Made by a program: the position numbers and the translations under genes. A stretch of 64,000 bases of DNA from the NCBI RefSeq assembly GCF_025399895.1, contig NZ_JAODUA010000014.1, forward strand, positions 62,001-126,000. The letters run 5' to 3'. Below the pieces are notes generated by a model. It saw only the letters and a program-made list of their open reading frames with translations, was not told the origin of the DNA and ran no database searches. The stretch comes from Streptomyces sp. ASQP_92 (GTDB lineage Bacteria > Actinomycetota > Actinomycetes > Streptomycetales > Streptomycetaceae). Position 1 is the first letter of the stretch. Every line of letters starts with the position of its first letter. Shown here piece after piece: positions 1 to 7,840 of the stretch.

Positions 1-535
1 GGCCCTCGGCGGTCGGCACGAGCAGCACATCGGCGGTCGCGGCGTCGGCGACCGCCGACACGGTCCCGGCGAGCGTTTCGGGCAGCCGGACCGAGTGGGG
101 ACCCGCCGAGAACGGCACGACGAGGGCGGCCGTGCGATGACCCGACGCCAACTCCCTTACCACAGGAGCCACTTCGGCGTTGTCGGCGCCCAGTGCCAGG
201 AGGGTCTCGGTGGCGATGACGGCGCTGGTGAGGAACGGGACCGGCGCCACCGCTCGGCCGATCTCCTCCAGGACCACGGCCGCCTCCCGGTGCGAGGCGC
301 CCTGGCCGCCGAGCTTCTCCGGCACGAGCAGCCCCGCGAGGTCCATCCGGGCGCCGAGCGAACGCCACAGCTCCGGGTCGTACGGTGTGTCGGACTCCGC
401 GCGGGCGAGCACGCCGGGGGCGTCGGCACGGTCGGCGAGCAGCGCGCGCACCGCGGCCCTGAGGTCGTCCTCGGCCTCGGAATACAGCAGGTCGGGGGTG
501 GCTTCCGTGCCGGTCTGTGCTGTCTGCGCGTTCAT
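1..535 (-). CDS. Acyl-CoA dehydrogenase, C-terminus cut by window edge
   Basis: FAD-dependent acyl-CoA dehydrogenase, expected to introduce the alpha,beta double bond in an acyl-CoA. Only the N-terminal ~178 residues are in the window; they show the helical N-terminal domain (DLLYSEAEDDLRAAVRALLA) and the stretch LLVPEKLGGQGASHREAAVV with VLEEIGRAVAPVPFLTSAVI, typical of this family. The ATG at 535 overlaps the TGA of the upstream dehydrogenase by 4 nt (ATGA), so the two are translationally coupled. Neighbouring pairs of unequal acyl-CoA dehydrogenases often form alpha2beta2 heterotetramers in actinobacteria (known for sterol side-chain FadE pairs). That this pair does so is inference. The substrate cannot be read from sequence. 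Confidence 0.88.
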   Translation of the reverse strand, partial: MNAQTAQTGTEATPDLLYSEAEDDLRAAVRALLADRADAPGVLARAESDTPYDPELWRSLGARMDLAGLLVPEKLGGQGASHREAAVVLEEIGRAVAPVPFLTSAVIATETLLALGADNAEVAPVVRELASGHRTAALVVPFSAGPHSVRLPETLAGTVSAVADAATADVLLVPTAEG

Positions 536-1713
536 CGGGCCAGGTCCTTCCAGGCGACGTCCTTGTCGTTGCGCGGTTCGGCGGGCAGGCCGAGGACGCG
601 TTCGGCGACGATGTTCAGGAGCACTTCGCTCGTGCCGCCCTCGATGGAGTTGCCCTTCGAGCGCAGATAGCGGTATCCGGCGTCGCGGCCGGTGAAGTCG
701 ACCGATTCGGGCCGGCGCATGGTCCAGTCCGAGTACAACAGGCCGTCTTGGCCCAGGAGTTCGACCTCCAGACCGCTGATCTCCTGGTTGAGCCGGGCGA
801 AGGCGAGCTTCATCCCGGAGCCCTCGGGGCCGGGCTGGCCGGCGACGAGCTGCTGGCGCAGCCGTTCGCCGGTGAGCCGGGCCACCTCCGCCTCCACCCA
901 CAGCGTGAGCAGTCGCTGGTGCAGGTCGTGGGTGCGCAGTTCGGGCCGCTCGCGCCAGGCGCGGGCGACCGGGCCGATCATGCCGCCCTCGCGCGGGATG
1001 CGCATGCCGCCGATGGAGACCCGCTCGTTCATGAGGGTGGTCTGGGCGACCTTCCAGCCCTCGCCGACCCCGCCGAGCCGGTGGGCGTCGGGGATGCGTA
1101 CGCCCGTGAGGAACACCTCGTTGAACTCGGCCTCGCCGGTGATCTGGCGCAGCGGCCGCACCTCGACACCGGGGTCGGTCATGTCGCAGATGAAATAGCT
1201 GATGCCCTGGTGCTTGGGCAGGCCCGGGTCGGTGCGGGCGATGAGGATGGCCCAGCGGGCGAGGTGGGCGCTGGAGGTCCACACCTTCTGTCCGTCGACC
1301 ACCCAGTCGTCCTCGTCACGCACGGCGCGGGTGCCGAGCGCCGCGAGGTCGGATCCGGCGCCGGGCTCGCTGAAGAGCTGGCACCAGACCTCCTCGCCCA
1401 CCCACAGCGGGCGCAGGAAGCGCCGCTTCTGCTCCTCGGTGCCGTACTTGAGGACGGTCGGCGCGGCCATGCCGAGGCCGATGCCGATCCGCCGGGGGTC
1501 GTTGTCCGGTGCCCCGGCCGCCGCGAGCTCGGCGTCGACGACGGCCTGGAGGGAGCGCGGCGCGTCGAGGCCTCCGAGGCCCGTCGGGTAGTGCACCCAG
1601 GCGAGCCCGGCGTCGAAGCGGGCCTTGAGGAAGTCGAGGGGCTCGGTGGTGGCGGGCGGATGCGCGGCGAGCAGCGCGCGGGTACGGGAGCGAAGTGCTG
1701 CGGCGTCGGTCAT
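532..1713 (-). CDS. Acyl-CoA dehydrogenase (393 aa)
   Basis: Full-length acyl-CoA dehydrogenase of normal size. Visible family signatures are the middle beta-domain GEEVWCQLFSEPGAGSDLA, the segment VDGQKVWTSSAHLARWAILI, and the C-terminal SIEGGTSEVLLNIVAERVLG, which contributes to FAD binding. The start at ATG 1713 is chosen because it overlaps the stop of the upstream oxidoreductase by 4 nt (ATGA) and gives the normal family N-terminus MTDAAALRSRTRALLA. It is the middle gene of a three-gene coupled operon: MDR oxidoreductase, this gene, second dehydrogenase. The family assignment is strong. Chain length or sterol specificity is unknown. Confidence 0.92.
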   Translation of the reverse strand: MTDAAALRSRTRALLAAHPPATTEPLDFLKARFDAGLAWVHYPTGLGGLDAPRSLQAVVDAELAAAGAPDNDPRRIGIGLGMAAPTVLKYGTEEQKRRFLRPLWVGEEVWCQLFSEPGAGSDLAALGTRAVRDEDDWVVDGQKVWTSSAHLARWAILIARTDPGLPKHQGISYFICDMTDPGVEVRPLRQITGEAEFNEVFLTGVRIPDAHRLGGVGEGWKVAQTTLMNERVSIGGMRIPREGGMIGPVARAWRERPELRTHDLHQRLLTLWVEAEVARLTGERLRQQLVAGQPGPEGSGMKLAFARLNQEISGLEVELLGQDGLLYSDWTMRRPESVDFTGRDAGYRYLRSKGNSIEGGTSEVLLNIVAERVLGLPAEPRNDKDVAWKDLAR

Positions 1714-2678
1714 CGGGCGACTCCGTCCGGGAGGACGACCACACGGCCGGTGGTCGTGCCGTCGGCGACGCGCTGCACGGCGGCCGCGGCGTCCTTGAGG
1801 GGAACCCGCTCGCTGATGAGCGGCTTGATGGCGCCTTCGGCGGCGAGTCGGGTCAACCGCTCGTGGCAGCGGGCGATGGAGGCGGGGTCCTTCTGGGCGT
1901 ACAGGCCCCAGTGCAGCCCGAGGATGGAGTAGTTCTTCACCAGGGCGTGGTTGAGCGCGGGCGCCGGAACGGAGCCGCTCGCGAAACCGACGATCACGAT
2001 CCGGCCCTCGAAGGCGACACATTTGGCGGACTTGGCGTAGGCGTCACCGCCGACCGGGTCGAAGATGACGTCCGCGCCGCGCCCGGCGGTCGCTTCCTTG
2101 ACCGCGGCCACGATGTCGTCCGTGCGCCGGTCGATGACGAGGTCGCAGCCCAACTCCCGTGCCACAGCGGCCTTTTCGGGCCCGCCCACCACGCCGATGA
2201 CGCGCGCCCCGGCGGCCTTGCCGAGCTGCACGGCCGCGCTGCCCACTCCCCCGGCGGCGGCGTGCACGAGCAGCGTGTCGCCCTCCTGGAGGTGGGCCCG
2301 TCGGTGCAGCCCGAACACTCCGGTCTGGTAGCCGATGTGCAGGGCGGCGGCCTCGGCGTCGTCGAGCGCCTCGGGCGCGGGCAGCAGCGCCGCCTCGTCG
2401 GCGACGACGTACTCCGCGAGACCTCCGTGCGGCAGCGCCGGATTGGCGATCACCCGGCGGCCGTCCTCGGTCTCGCCGCAGATCTCGACGCCCGGCGTGA
2501 ACGGCAGGGGCGGCCGGATCTGGTACTGGCCGCGGCAGAGCAGCGCGTCGGGGAAGTTGATGTTGGCGGCGCGCACCCTCAGCAGCACCTGGCCCGAGCC
2601 CGGCACGGGCCGGTCCACCTCGTCGAGCCGCATCACCTCGCCCGGCTCGCCGTTCTCGTGCACTCGCCATGCCTGCAT
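1710..2678 (-). CDS. NADPH:quinone oxidoreductase-type MDR protein (322 aa)
   Basis: Medium-chain dehydrogenase/reductase of the quinone oxidoreductase/enoyl reductase branch, predicted NADPH-dependent and zinc-free. It opens MQAWRVHENGEPGEVMRLDE; the N-terminal GroES-like domain includes RVRAANINFPDALLCRGQYQ, and the Rossmann fold carries the nucleotide motif HAAAGGVGSAAVQLGKAAGA. No zinc-ligand cysteine cluster is seen. It is first in the leftward operon with two acyl-CoA dehydrogenases, so it may reduce an enoyl-CoA or recycle cofactor there (inference). ATG 2678 is used because longer in-frame extensions run through the divergent promoter region and lack the family N-terminus. Confidence 0.88.
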   Translation of the reverse strand: MQAWRVHENGEPGEVMRLDEVDRPVPGSGQVLLRVRAANINFPDALLCRGQYQIRPPLPFTPGVEICGETEDGRRVIANPALPHGGLAEYVVADEAALLPAPEALDDAEAAALHIGYQTGVFGLHRRAHLQEGDTLLVHAAAGGVGSAAVQLGKAAGARVIGVVGGPEKAAVARELGCDLVIDRRTDDIVAAVKEATAGRGADVIFDPVGGDAYAKSAKCVAFEGRIVIVGFASGSVPAPALNHALVKNYSILGLHWGLYAQKDPASIARCHERLTRLAAEGAIKPLISERVPLKDAAAAVQRVADGTTTGRVVVLPDGVAR

Positions 2679-2750
2679 TCGGGGCCTCCACACGCCGGGC
2701 GCGATACGGCTGCGTACCGCTGAGTACGTTCCATGCTCCGGAGGCATACT

Positions 2751-2762
2751 AAGCGGTCGCTT
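2751..2762. promoter_or_regulatory. Candidate operator, inverted repeat AAGCG-GT-CGCTT
   Basis: A short palindrome AAGCGGTCGCTT sits in the 186-bp region between the divergent MDR gene (start 2678) and SDR gene (start 2865). The size and position fit a TetR-type repressor site controlling both acyl-CoA genes. No TetR gene is adjacent, so the binder is unknown. Confidence 0.35.
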
Positions 2763-2864
2763 GCCCCGAGGGAAACAGTCCGGACCCCATTCGGCCGCCC
2801 GGTGTCCCGACAGCCCGGCGCACGACCCTGGCACATTGCGCGGGGAGCGAGTACGCATGCGGCC

Positions 2865-3779
2865 ATGACCGAAGACAGCGCACGGCCGCACCCGGGACTG
2901 CCCGCGCCTCCCCCGCTCGGCGCGTGCGCCCTGCCGGCCGGCACCTACGAGGGTGACGTCGTGCTGGTCACCGGGGGCGGGTCGGGGCTCGGCAAGGCGA
3001 TGGCGGCGGAGTTCGCGCGGCTCGGCGCCGACCTCGTGATCGTGAGCCGCTCGGCGGACCGGCTCGAGGCGGCCCAGGAGGAGCTGGCCCGGCTCGGCGG
3101 GCGGGTCGTGACCGCGGTGTGCGACATCAGGGAGCCGGAGCGGATCGCCGAGATTTTCGACGCGGCCGAAGAGACGCTGGGCCTCCCCTCCGTACTGGTG
3201 AACAGCGCGGCCGCCAACTTCCCCTCACCGGCGGAGGACTTGTCGCCGAACGCCTGGCGCGCGGTCCTGGACATCACCTTGACCGGAACCTGGTTCATGA
3301 CCCGCGAGTTCGGCCGCCGTCACCTTGCGGCCGGCACCCCCGGCTCGGTGATCAACATCGGCGCCTCGTACGCCTGGACCGGCGGCCCGGGCCACGCGCA
3401 CTCGGCGGCGGCCAAGGCGGGCGTACGCAACCTCGTCGAAACCCTGGCCGTGGAGTGGGGCCCGTACGGGATCCAGGTCAACGCGCTGGTGCCCGGCCTG
3501 ATGCCCCACCCGGACCTGCCGGAGGCGATCCGGGCCGGACTCGACCGGGCCGCGGACGACACCGAACTGGCCCTGCGCCAGCCCGCGTTGCGCGTCGGAC
3601 TGCCGCGCGAACTCGGCTGGGCGGCCACCTTCCTCGCCTCGCCGTACGCCCGCTTCATCAGCGGTCACACCCTGGTGGTGGACGGGGCGAACTGGCAGCG
3701 CCGGACGCTGGTGACGCCGCCGGTGAGCAGCGTGCGCGAGCAGCTGGGGCGCGGGCCGTTCGGGGAGCGGTCCGGGTGA
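2865..3779 (+). CDS. SDR oxidoreductase, 2,4-dienoyl-CoA reductase-like (304 aa)
   Basis: Classical short-chain dehydrogenase with cofactor motif TGGGSGLG (about residues 36-43). The segment VLVNSAAANFPSPAEDLSPN and the active-site stretch GHAHSAAAKAGVRNLVETLA with AVEWGPYGIQVNALVPG resemble 2,4-dienoyl-CoA reductases. As in that group, the usual YxxxK tyrosine is replaced (HSAAAK). This fits NADPH-dependent reduction of dienoyl-CoA intermediates during beta-oxidation of unsaturated chains. The start is ATG 2865 (MTEDSARPHPG). It diverges from the MDR/acyl-CoA dehydrogenase operon with a shared intergenic palindrome. The exact substrate is inference. Confidence 0.85.
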   Translation: MTEDSARPHPGLPAPPPLGACALPAGTYEGDVVLVTGGGSGLGKAMAAEFARLGADLVIVSRSADRLEAAQEELARLGGRVVTAVCDIREPERIAEIFDAAEETLGLPSVLVNSAAANFPSPAEDLSPNAWRAVLDITLTGTWFMTREFGRRHLAAGTPGSVINIGASYAWTGGPGHAHSAAAKAGVRNLVETLAVEWGPYGIQVNALVPGLMPHPDLPEAIRAGLDRAADDTELALRQPALRVGLPRELGWAATFLASPYARFISGHTLVVDGANWQRRTLVTPPVSSVREQLGRGPFGERSG

Positions 3780-3827
3780 GGAGTGCGGGCGAGCCGGTGG
3801 GCCGGGGGATGGTCGGGGGCGGACCAG

Positions 3828-3883
3828 GTGAGCGGCGCGGGCGGGCCGGGGCGGCCGGTGGCGGGCCCGGTGAGCGGCGCGGG
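3828..3883. repeat. Two copies of GGTGAGCGGCGCGGG in a convergent intergenic gap
   Basis: The 15-mer GGTGAGCGGCGCGGG occurs at 3828-3842 and 3869-3883, 41 bp apart, between convergent genes. A degraded relative overlaps the SDR stop codon. No stem-loop as strong as others in the window is seen. Likely low-complexity expansion. Confidence 0.5.
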
Positions 3884-3933
3884 ACAGCCGAGGGGTCGCC
3901 GCGCGATCCGAGGGCGCCGGTGAGGAGGGGTGT

Positions 3934-4770
3934 TCATCTGCCGTCGAAGGACGGGGGGCGCCGCTCGGCCTTGGCGGCGTAGCCCTCGCGGGCGTCCTCG
4001 GAGGTGAGCGTGAGGGCCGCGGCCAGGGCCGCACGATCGAGGGCCTCGTCGAAACCCGCGTCGGCGAATGTGTCGATGGCGCGCTTGACGGACCGTACGG
4101 CCAGGGGGGCGTTGGCCGCGATCTCGCCCGCGAGGCCCACGGCGGCATCGTTCAACTCGCCCACAGGGACGACCTGTTGGAGCAGACCGATGCGTTCGGC
4201 GGTGGCGGCGTCGATGCGGCGGCCGGTGAGGGCGAGGAGCTTGGCCCAGCCCGCCCCCGCGTCGCGCGCGACGCGCAGGTCGCCGCCCGCGTCGACGGCC
4301 ACCCCGATGCCGGTCTCCGGCAGCGCGAAGACGGCGTCGTCGGCGGCGATCCTGATGTCCGCCATCAGGGCCAGCTCGAACCCGAAGCCGAGGCAGTAGC
4401 CCTGGACGGCGGCGATCACGGGCTGCGGAAGGCGGGCGAAGACGGCGAAGCGCTCATGCACCCAGCGGATGCCCTCGTAGTAGCGGTGGGTGCGCTCGGC
4501 CGGGGAGCGCCCGGTGATGGCGCCGCCGGGGGCCGTGACGTCGATTCCGGCACAGAAGGCGCGCCCCTCGGCCCGCAGCAGCACCACCTTGACGGACTCG
4601 TCGAAGCGGAGGCGGTCGGCGAGGAGGCCCAGTTGGCGGCTGGACTCCCAGCTCCACCCGTTGAGTCTGTCGGGTCGGCACAGGGTCAGGACGCCGATGC
4701 CGGAGGCGGTGACATCGAGCCGGATCCGCTCCTCGCCCTCGGCGACCCGTCGATCCAGGGTGTCGATCAA
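3934..4770 (-). CDS. Enoyl-CoA hydratase/isomerase family protein (278 aa)
   Basis: Crotonase-fold enzyme, predicted to hydrate trans-2-enoyl-CoA. The oxyanion-hole motif FCAGID lies at residues 72-77. Both glutamates used for water activation in classical hydratases are present: E132 in LGFGFELALM and E152 in ALPETGIGVAVDAGG. The second oxyanion element is degenerate (GYCLGFG), so an isomerase or hydrolase role cannot be excluded. It is convergent with the SDR gene and preceded by a perfect 17-bp palindrome at 4900-4916, suggesting repressor control. Confidence 0.87.
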   Translation of the reverse strand: MIDTLDRRVAEGEERIRLDVTASGIGVLTLCRPDRLNGWSWESSRQLGLLADRLRFDESVKVVLLRAEGRAFCAGIDVTAPGGAITGRSPAERTHRYYEGIRWVHERFAVFARLPQPVIAAVQGYCLGFGFELALMADIRIAADDAVFALPETGIGVAVDAGGDLRVARDAGAGWAKLLALTGRRIDAATAERIGLLQQVVPVGELNDAAVGLAGEIAANAPLAVRSVKRAIDTFADAGFDEALDRAALAAALTLTSEDAREGYAAKAERRPPSFDGR

Positions 4771-4899
4771 GTCTGTCCCTCCCTGCCCTGATGACTGCCC
4801 GGCTGCCCGGCTGCCCGGCCCCGGGTGGTCCTGCCCTGGCCCGTTCCGGCCTGGCTCGTTCTGGGCTGGCTCCTTCTGGCCTGGGTTGCCCTGCTTTTT

Positions 4900-4916
4900 T
4901 CTGACGTGACGTCAGA
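4900..4916. promoter_or_regulatory. Perfect palindrome TCTGACGT-G-ACGTCAGA
   Basis: A 17-bp perfect inverted repeat (8-bp arms, one central base) lies 130 bp upstream of the enoyl-CoA hydratase start and 214 bp upstream of the divergent phosphoesterase. TGACG/CGTCA palindromes of this sort are typical TetR-family operators; the regulator is not in the window. Confidence 0.5.
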
Positions 4917-4943
4917 TTCTTTGAGCCTACGGGACCTTATGCG

Positions 4944-4972
4944 CCGTCGTCACCCCCCGGGGGTGACGACGG
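4944..4972. promoter_or_regulatory. 29-bp perfect palindrome, arms CCGTCGTCACCCCC
   Basis: Fourteen-base arms (CCGTCGTCACCCCC and its reverse complement) flank one central C in the same divergent intergenic region (4771-5130). As RNA it could form a long hairpin, but no gene ends here, so it is more likely a protein-binding site or leader structure for the phosphoesterase gene. The rest of the gap is GC-rich without a further coding signal. Confidence 0.5.
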
Positions 4973-5130
4973 TACGCGCCGGGCGGGGACTTGCGGGGCT
5001 TGACCAAGCCCTCGCCCTTCGTTGGGCGCCTGTTCACCGATTCCCTCCCCCGCCCCACACCGGGCGCCCGGGAAACTGACTGGCAGGTCCACGTCACTGG
5101 TCTCAACAGACAGCTCTGGAAGGGGCGTTC

Positions 5131-6558
5131 ATGGCCGAGTTGACACGACGCAGACTGCTGGGTTCGGCGGCCGGGGCGATCGGCGGTGCGGCGGCGCTCA
5201 GCCTGCTGCCGCCCAGCGTGCGGGAGGCCGTCGCCGCCGGGCGGCCGCGCGGTGGTTCGCTGCGCGACGTCAAGCACGTCGTCATGCTGATGCAGGAGAA
5301 CCGGTCGTTCGACCACTACTTCGGCACGCTGGCCGGCGTACGCGGGTTCCACGACCCGGACGCGCTCAAGCTCCCCAACGGGCGCTCGGTGTTCTACCAG
5401 CCCGACGCGGTGAACCCGCGCGGCTATCTGCTCCCCTTCCACCTGGACACCCGCAGCACGAGCGCGCAGGCCATCCCGTCCACGAGCCACGCCTGGGCGG
5501 TGCAGCACCAGGCCTGGAACGGCGGCAGGATGGACCAGTGGCTGCCCGCCCACCGCAAGGCGGACGGGGCCAACGGGCCCTATGTGATGGGCTATTACAC
5601 GCGCGAGGACATCCCGTTCCAGTTCGCGCTCGCCGAGTCCTTCACCGTCTGCGACAACTACTTCTGCTCGGTCTTCGGCCCGACCTGGCCGAACCGTCTG
5701 TACTGGATGACGGGCAGCATCGACGCCGGCGGCACCAAGGGCGGCCCGGTGCTCAACAACACCGCGCCGAAACCGTATCCCTGGACGACGTACGCCGAAC
5801 GGCTCCAGGCCGCCGGGGCGAGCTGGAAGGTGTACCAGCAGGACGACGACTACGGGTGCAACCTCCTGGAGCAGTTCCAGTCCTTCCGCGACGCCAAGCC
5901 GGGATCGCCCTTGTACGAGCGCGGGGTACGCCCCCAGCCCGAGGGCACCTTCGAGGACGACGCCCGCAACGACCGGCTCCCCGCGGTCTCCTGGATCATG
6001 CCGACGAGCCACCAGTCCGAGCACCCGGACTATCTGCCGGCCGCCGGGGCGGACTTCGTGGCGCAGAAGATCGAGGCCATCGCCGCCAACCCGGAGGTGT
6101 GGGCGAAGACCGCGTTCATCCTCAACTACGACGAGAACGACGGGCTGTTCGACCATGTGCCACCGCCGACGCCCAAGGCGGGCACGGCGGACGAGTTCGT
6201 GGGCGGGCTTCCCATCGGCGCGGGGTTCCGGGTGCCGGCCATCATCGTCTCGCCCTGGACGGTGGGCGGCTGGGTGGCGAGCGAGGCCTTCGACCACACC
6301 TCGTCGCTGCGGTTCCTCGAGGAGTTCACCGGGGTCAAGGAGCCCAACATCAGCCAGTGGCGTCGTCGCACCTTCGGCGATCTGACGTCGGCCTTCCGCT
6401 TCGACGGTGCGGCGTCGCGAGCGCCTCGGCTGCCGTCCGACACGGCGGAGCGGTTGGCTGAGGCGGAGTGGGAGGTGGCTACGTTGCCGAAGCCGGTGCT
6501 GCCTGGGGCGGACCAGTCCTTCCCCCGCCAGGCCCCGGGCCACCGCCCCCACGCCTAG
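5131..6558 (+). CDS. Tat-exported phospholipase C/acid phosphatase-type phosphoesterase (475 aa)
   Basis: Secreted phosphoesterase of the bacterial phospholipase C/AcpA superfamily. The N-terminus MAELTRRRLLGSAAGAIGG is a twin-arginine signal, cleaved near AVAAG (about residue 37). The family hallmark ENRSFDHYFG is at residues 56-65 and supplies metal ligand Asn and a catalytic-region Asp. Further conserved blocks are PTWPNRLYWMTGS, AVSWIMPTSHQSEHPD and ILNYDENDGLFDHVPPPTP, the last with DEND/FDHV metal-site residues. Length matches Streptomyces non-haemolytic PLC-like enzymes. The SD GGAAGGGG precedes ATG 5131. Likely role is extracellular phosphate or phospholipid scavenging. It is monocistronic, followed by hairpin repeats. 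Confidence 0.9.
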   Translation: MAELTRRRLLGSAAGAIGGAAALSLLPPSVREAVAAGRPRGGSLRDVKHVVMLMQENRSFDHYFGTLAGVRGFHDPDALKLPNGRSVFYQPDAVNPRGYLLPFHLDTRSTSAQAIPSTSHAWAVQHQAWNGGRMDQWLPAHRKADGANGPYVMGYYTREDIPFQFALAESFTVCDNYFCSVFGPTWPNRLYWMTGSIDAGGTKGGPVLNNTAPKPYPWTTYAERLQAAGASWKVYQQDDDYGCNLLEQFQSFRDAKPGSPLYERGVRPQPEGTFEDDARNDRLPAVSWIMPTSHQSEHPDYLPAAGADFVAQKIEAIAANPEVWAKTAFILNYDENDGLFDHVPPPTPKAGTADEFVGGLPIGAGFRVPAIIVSPWTVGGWVASEAFDHTSSLRFLEEFTGVKEPNISQWRRRTFGDLTSAFRFDGAASRAPRLPSDTAERLAEAEWEVATLPKPVLPGADQSFPRQAPGHRPHA

Positions 6559-6568
6559 CCCCGGCCCC

Positions 6569-6585
6569 CTGGGGCTCCGCCCCAG
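6569..6585 (+). terminator. Hairpin CTGGGGC-TCC-GCCCCAG after phosphoesterase gene
   Basis: Seven-bp perfect stem with a three-base loop, 10 bp after the phosphoesterase stop codon. It has no T-tract, as is common for Streptomyces intrinsic terminators. The same element recurs at 6703-6719, and a related GGGGCTCCGCCCC core occurs near 15705, so it is a dispersed family. Confidence 0.6.
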
Positions 6586-6702
6586 ACCCCGGGGTGTTTT
6601 CCCACCCACCCGCCCGTGACCCGGGGTTGGTTGGTTCCGGGACCCCTGGCACCTCGCCCACCCGCCCGCCCGTAGGCGCAGGGTTGGAGGGTTCCGGGCC
6701 CC

Positions 6703-6719
6703 CTGGGGCTCCGCCCCAG
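6703..6719. repeat. Second copy of hairpin CTGGGGC-TCC-GCCCCAG
   Basis: Identical 17-bp stem-loop to that at 6569, embedded in a longer repeated context (GGGCCCCCTGGGGCTCCGCC, followed by CCAGACCCCG). Downstream copies of such elements probably arose by local duplication. The 590-bp gap 6559-7148 holds only these hairpins and the tandem array; I see no convincing gene in it. Confidence 0.6.
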
Positions 6720-6803
6720 ACCCCGTTCGCGCCTGAACGGCGCTCGTCCTCAAACGCCGGACGGGCTGAAATGCCCGATGCGGGCCAGCACCAGTACCGC
6801 TAA

Positions 6804-7107
6804 GGGGCGCGGGGAACTGCGCGAGAAGCGACCACGATCCGCGGACGAACGGTGTTTTTGGGGGCGCGGGGAACTGCGCGAGAAGCGACCACGGCCCGCA
6901 GGGTCAGAGGGTTTTAGGGGCGCGGGGAACTGCGCGACCAGCCATGCCCGGTCCGCAGGATCGAGCGGGCTCAGGGGCGCAAGGAACTGCGCGAGAACCC
7001 GGCACGGCCCACAAGCCGAGAGCGAGGTTGGGGGCGCGAGGAACTGCGCGAGAACCCGGCACGATCTGCAAGCCGAAAGCGGGGATGGGGGCGCGGGGAA
7101 CTGCGCG
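6804..7107 (+). repeat. Six-copy ~57-bp tandem array of a Streptomyces REP-like element
   Basis: The core GGGCGCGGGGAACTGCGCG recurs with starts near 6804, 6861, 6917, 6974, 7031 and 7087, a spacing of 56-57 bp throughout. The DNA between cores is also related: copies 1-2 share GAAGCGACCACG and copies 4-5 share GAACCCGGCACG. This indicates serial duplication. The core can fold weakly (CGCG...CGCG). This core is a very common dispersed intergenic element in Streptomyces (known), but a regularly phased six-unit array is not the usual form. A 116-codon frame through it is repetitive and not credible as a gene. Confidence 0.85.
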
Positions 7108-7148
7108 GGCGGGGCCGCGCCCCTTTGAGGGCGGGGGGCTCCGCGGGG

Positions 7149-7733
7149 TCAGGGCGTGGGGGGCGGCGAGGGAGTCGGGGTGGTGCGGCGTTCCGGGAGG
7201 AGGGCCTTGCAGACCTGGAAGGCTCGCGCCGTCGAAGGATCCGCCGTGTTGAGCCCCCGCACACCCCCACCCCCCGGAGAGGGGGAGGGCAGGACCACCC
7301 CATGGTCCTTGAGGCAACCACTGAACGCCTTGAGCGCGGACCCGTCCCCACCCCCCGCACCCCGCCCACCGAACCGCGGCCGCACACTCGCACAGGCCTG
7401 CGCGGCCTGACGCTGGGCCGGATCGGCCGACTCCCCACCCCCGAAGCCGCCGGGCCTGCCCGTACCCCGGGGCCGCCCGCTCCCGCTGGGACGCGGCGCC
7501 ATCGTGACCCCGTGCTGAGCCAGGCACTGGCGATAGGCGTCCATGCCCTGGGCGGAACCAGAGCTGGAGGCAGAGGCAGACGCGGACGTCGCCGGCTTCG
7601 TCTGGGCTCCGGACGCCGAGGACGAGCACGCCGCAAGCAGCAGACCGCAGGCCGCCACAGCGGCGGCGGAGGCCGCTGCCCGCACGGCGATCGCGGTGCG
7701 CGCGGTGGTGGGCCGGCGCTTGGTCCAGGTCAT
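7149..7733 (-). CDS. Lipoprotein with internal duplication, function unknown (194 aa)
   Basis: The N-terminus has basic residues, a hydrophobic stretch and the lipobox LLLAACSS, so it is predicted to be lipid-anchored on the outer face of the membrane. The mature part has two related modules: QCLAQHGVTM...ADPAQRQAAQACASV and GCLKDHGVVL...ADPSTARAFQVCKAL. Each module has a CLxxHGV motif and a later cysteine, so disulphides are plausible. The linkers are Gly/Ser/Pro-rich. The SD GAGGAG precedes ATG 7733. It is divergent from the MacAB-like efflux operon, and both promoters carry CTCCCAG direct repeats, so co-regulation is likely (inference). No enzymatic motif is recognised. Confidence 0.8.
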   Translation of the reverse strand: MTWTKRRPTTARTAIAVRAAASAAAVAACGLLLAACSSSASGAQTKPATSASASASSSGSAQGMDAYRQCLAQHGVTMAPRPSGSGRPRGTGRPGGFGGGESADPAQRQAAQACASVRPRFGGRGAGGGDGSALKAFSGCLKDHGVVLPSPSPGGGGVRGLNTADPSTARAFQVCKALLPERRTTPTPSPPPTP

Positions 7734-7840
7734 GTCCGGAGGCTCCTCGGTGCGTTGGACGCGCGACGGCCTCGCTGGTGGGTGCGCCGTCGGCGACCCA
7801 TGACTGAACCCGATACGGATGGGCGCCGCCGGGGGAAGGG

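Noticed and set aside
517..1932. Long plus-strand frame opposite the acyl-CoA dehydrogenases
   Set aside because: The minus strand encodes well-conserved dehydrogenases with coupled starts; the antisense product is low-complexity and unrecognisable.
4927..6753. Long open frame (608 codons) antisense to the phosphoesterase
   Set aside because: GC-rich third positions create long antisense frames; it shows no family motif, while the sense frame has a Tat signal and full phosphoesterase signatures.
6804..7107. Possible CRISPR array
   Set aside because: Regular spacing, but the inter-core DNA is itself repeated and related between units, there are no cas genes, and the core is a known dispersed Streptomyces intergenic element.
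6778..7128. Repetitive 116-codon frame across the 57-bp array
   Set aside because: It consists only of the repeat translated, has no ribosome site, and its reading frame shifts meaning between 56- and 57-bp units.
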